From NCBI RefSeq assembly GCF_039830135.1, contig NZ_CP156081.1, positions 3,768,001 through 3,832,000 on the forward strand: a stretch of 64,000 bases of DNA, in the 5' to 3' direction. The notes beneath the pieces were generated by a model. That model saw nothing but the letters and a program-made list of their open reading frames with translations. It did not search any database and had not been told where the DNA came from. The stretch comes from Defluviimonas sp. SAOS-178_SWC (lineage in GTDB: Bacteria > Pseudomonadota > Alphaproteobacteria > Rhodobacterales > Rhodobacteraceae). Below are positions 63,373-64,000 of the stretch, piece by piece. Positions within the stretch are counted from its first letter, which is position 1. The number at the start of each line of letters is the position of its first letter. A program made the translations under genes and the position numbers.

Positions 63373-64000
63373 ATGGCCTTCAAGTCCATTCTCACGATCG
63401 TAACCGACCCGAAGGGCGCGGCCTCCCAGATCGACGCCGCCGTCGCGCTGGCCAGGCGCGAGGACGCCCACCTCGACGTGCTTTGCATAGGCGTCGACCG
63501 CACCCAGACCGGATATTACTACGCTGGTGCCACGGCGATCCTGACCCAGGAAGCCTACAATCAGGCCAAGGAGGAGGCCGCAGCCGCCGAAGCCGCCGTG
63601 CGCGAGCGGCTGAAACCCGAGGATATCCGCTGGGGTGTCGACACCGCCGTCGCCCAGATCGGCGCGCTCGGCGGGCCGGTGGCGATGCTCGCCCGGTTCT
63701 CCGACCTCGTGGTGCTCTCCAAACCCTACGGAAAGAGCGGCAACCAGGCCGCCGAAGCGATCCTTGAAGCCGCGCTCTTCGAGGGGCGCGCGCCCGTTCT
63801 CGTCCTTCCGGACGGATACGAAGCCGCCGATTTCGGCAAGCGCGTCGTGCTGGCCTGGAACCAGAGCGACGAGGCGCTGATCGCCACCCGCGCGGCCATG
63901 CCGTTGCTCAAGGCCGCGACGGCCGTCGACATCACGATCATCGACCCGCCGAGCCACGGACCCGAACGCTCCGATCCCGGCGGGATGCTATCGCAGCTTC
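63373..64000 (+). CDS. Universal stress protein, partial at the window end
   Basis: The first 209 codons of a UspA-family protein; the frame is still open at 64000. Domain 1 (residues 1-140) begins MAFKSILTIVTDPKGAASQID and ends in the FEGRAPVLVLPDG strand. A second domain starts with KRVVLAWNQSDEALIATRAA, so this is a tandem Usp protein of about 270-280 aa. It is divergent from ccoN and has an FnrL-type box upstream, so it is probably induced at low oxygen. AAAAGGAGAAG precedes the ATG. Confidence 0.92.
   Translation, partial: MAFKSILTIVTDPKGAASQIDAAVALARREDAHLDVLCIGVDRTQTGYYYAGATAILTQEAYNQAKEEAAAAEAAVRERLKPEDIRWGVDTAVAQIGALGGPVAMLARFSDLVVLSKPYGKSGNQAAEAILEAALFEGRAPVLVLPDGYEAADFGKRVVLAWNQSDEALIATRAAMPLLKAATAVDITIIDPPSHGPERSDPGGMLSQL

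Overview
The window is a 64 kb stretch of high-GC chromosomal DNA, almost certainly from an alphaproteobacterium of the Rhodobacter/Paracoccus group (Rhodobacteraceae). The case rests on the combination of an ethylmalonyl-CoA-pathway mesaconyl-CoA hydratase, a sdhCDAB / mdh / sucCDAB / lpd neighbourhood, a ccoNOQP-ccoGHIS cluster with FnrL-type boxes, a TIGR02300 protein and heavy use of ATGA/TGATG gene overlaps. There are no rRNA genes, insertion sequences, CRISPR arrays or prophages. One tRNA-Ala(GGC) is present.

Layout. 1-6761 (+): a tightly overlapping sugar-acid operon (FAH-family protein end, arabinonate-type dehydratase, galactose/arabinose dehydrogenase, ketoglutarate semialdehyde dehydrogenase, dgoK, dgoA, lactonase), able on paper to oxidise L-arabinose and D-galactose with shared upper enzymes. 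6787-12286 (-): a full urease operon ureD-A-B-C-E-F-G with two extra small genes. 12446-15478: a GST and substrate-binding protein (-) divergent from an amino-acid ABC ATPase and permease (+). 15527-19629 (-): sdhCDAB with two lipoprotein genes inside it. 19817-21345: DUF1194 and DUF4274 genes. 21364-24071 (-): mcl2-nnrU-DUF1737-mch, part of ethylmalonyl-CoA/acetyl-CoA assimilation. 24292-25239: a small secreted protein and a TSUP transporter. 25547-37900 (+): mdh, sucC, a low-GC orphan gene, sucD, a sulfotransferase-like gene, sucA, sucB (two lipoyl domains), a second sulfotransferase-like gene, a MAPEG protein and lpd. 37915-38565 (-): a GntR/FCD regulator.

38598-40061: a metallopeptidase, a TIGR02300 protein and tRNA-Ala. 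40194-40420 holds a possible degraded gene. 40423-46193: an uncharacterised catabolic cluster (DUF3726, a 557-aa unknown, M19-like dipeptidase, aldehyde dehydrogenase, divergent LysR). 46208-54508: 2-hydroxyacid dehydrogenase, chorismate mutase, hemF, two paralogous lipoproteins, an SDR, an RsmC-type methyltransferase, clpS, a HAD hydrolase and a SPOR-fused D,D-carboxypeptidase. 54513-63162 (-): ccoS, I, H, G and ccoP, Q, O, N (high-affinity cbb3 oxidase), split by a DUF2270 gene on the other strand; then a universal stress protein running off the end.

The most interesting signal is a palindrome, TTGTGATCACAA. It occurs as a pair centred 21 bp apart upstream of sdhC, as a second pair with the same 21 bp spacing upstream of sucC, and once just upstream of the GntR gene that ends the cluster. 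This suggests a dedicated, autoregulated TCA-cycle regulator acting on the sdh and suc operons. Also notable are the AT-richer orphan gene wedged between sucC and sucD, and the DUF3726/dipeptidase/dehydrogenase cluster of unknown substrate.
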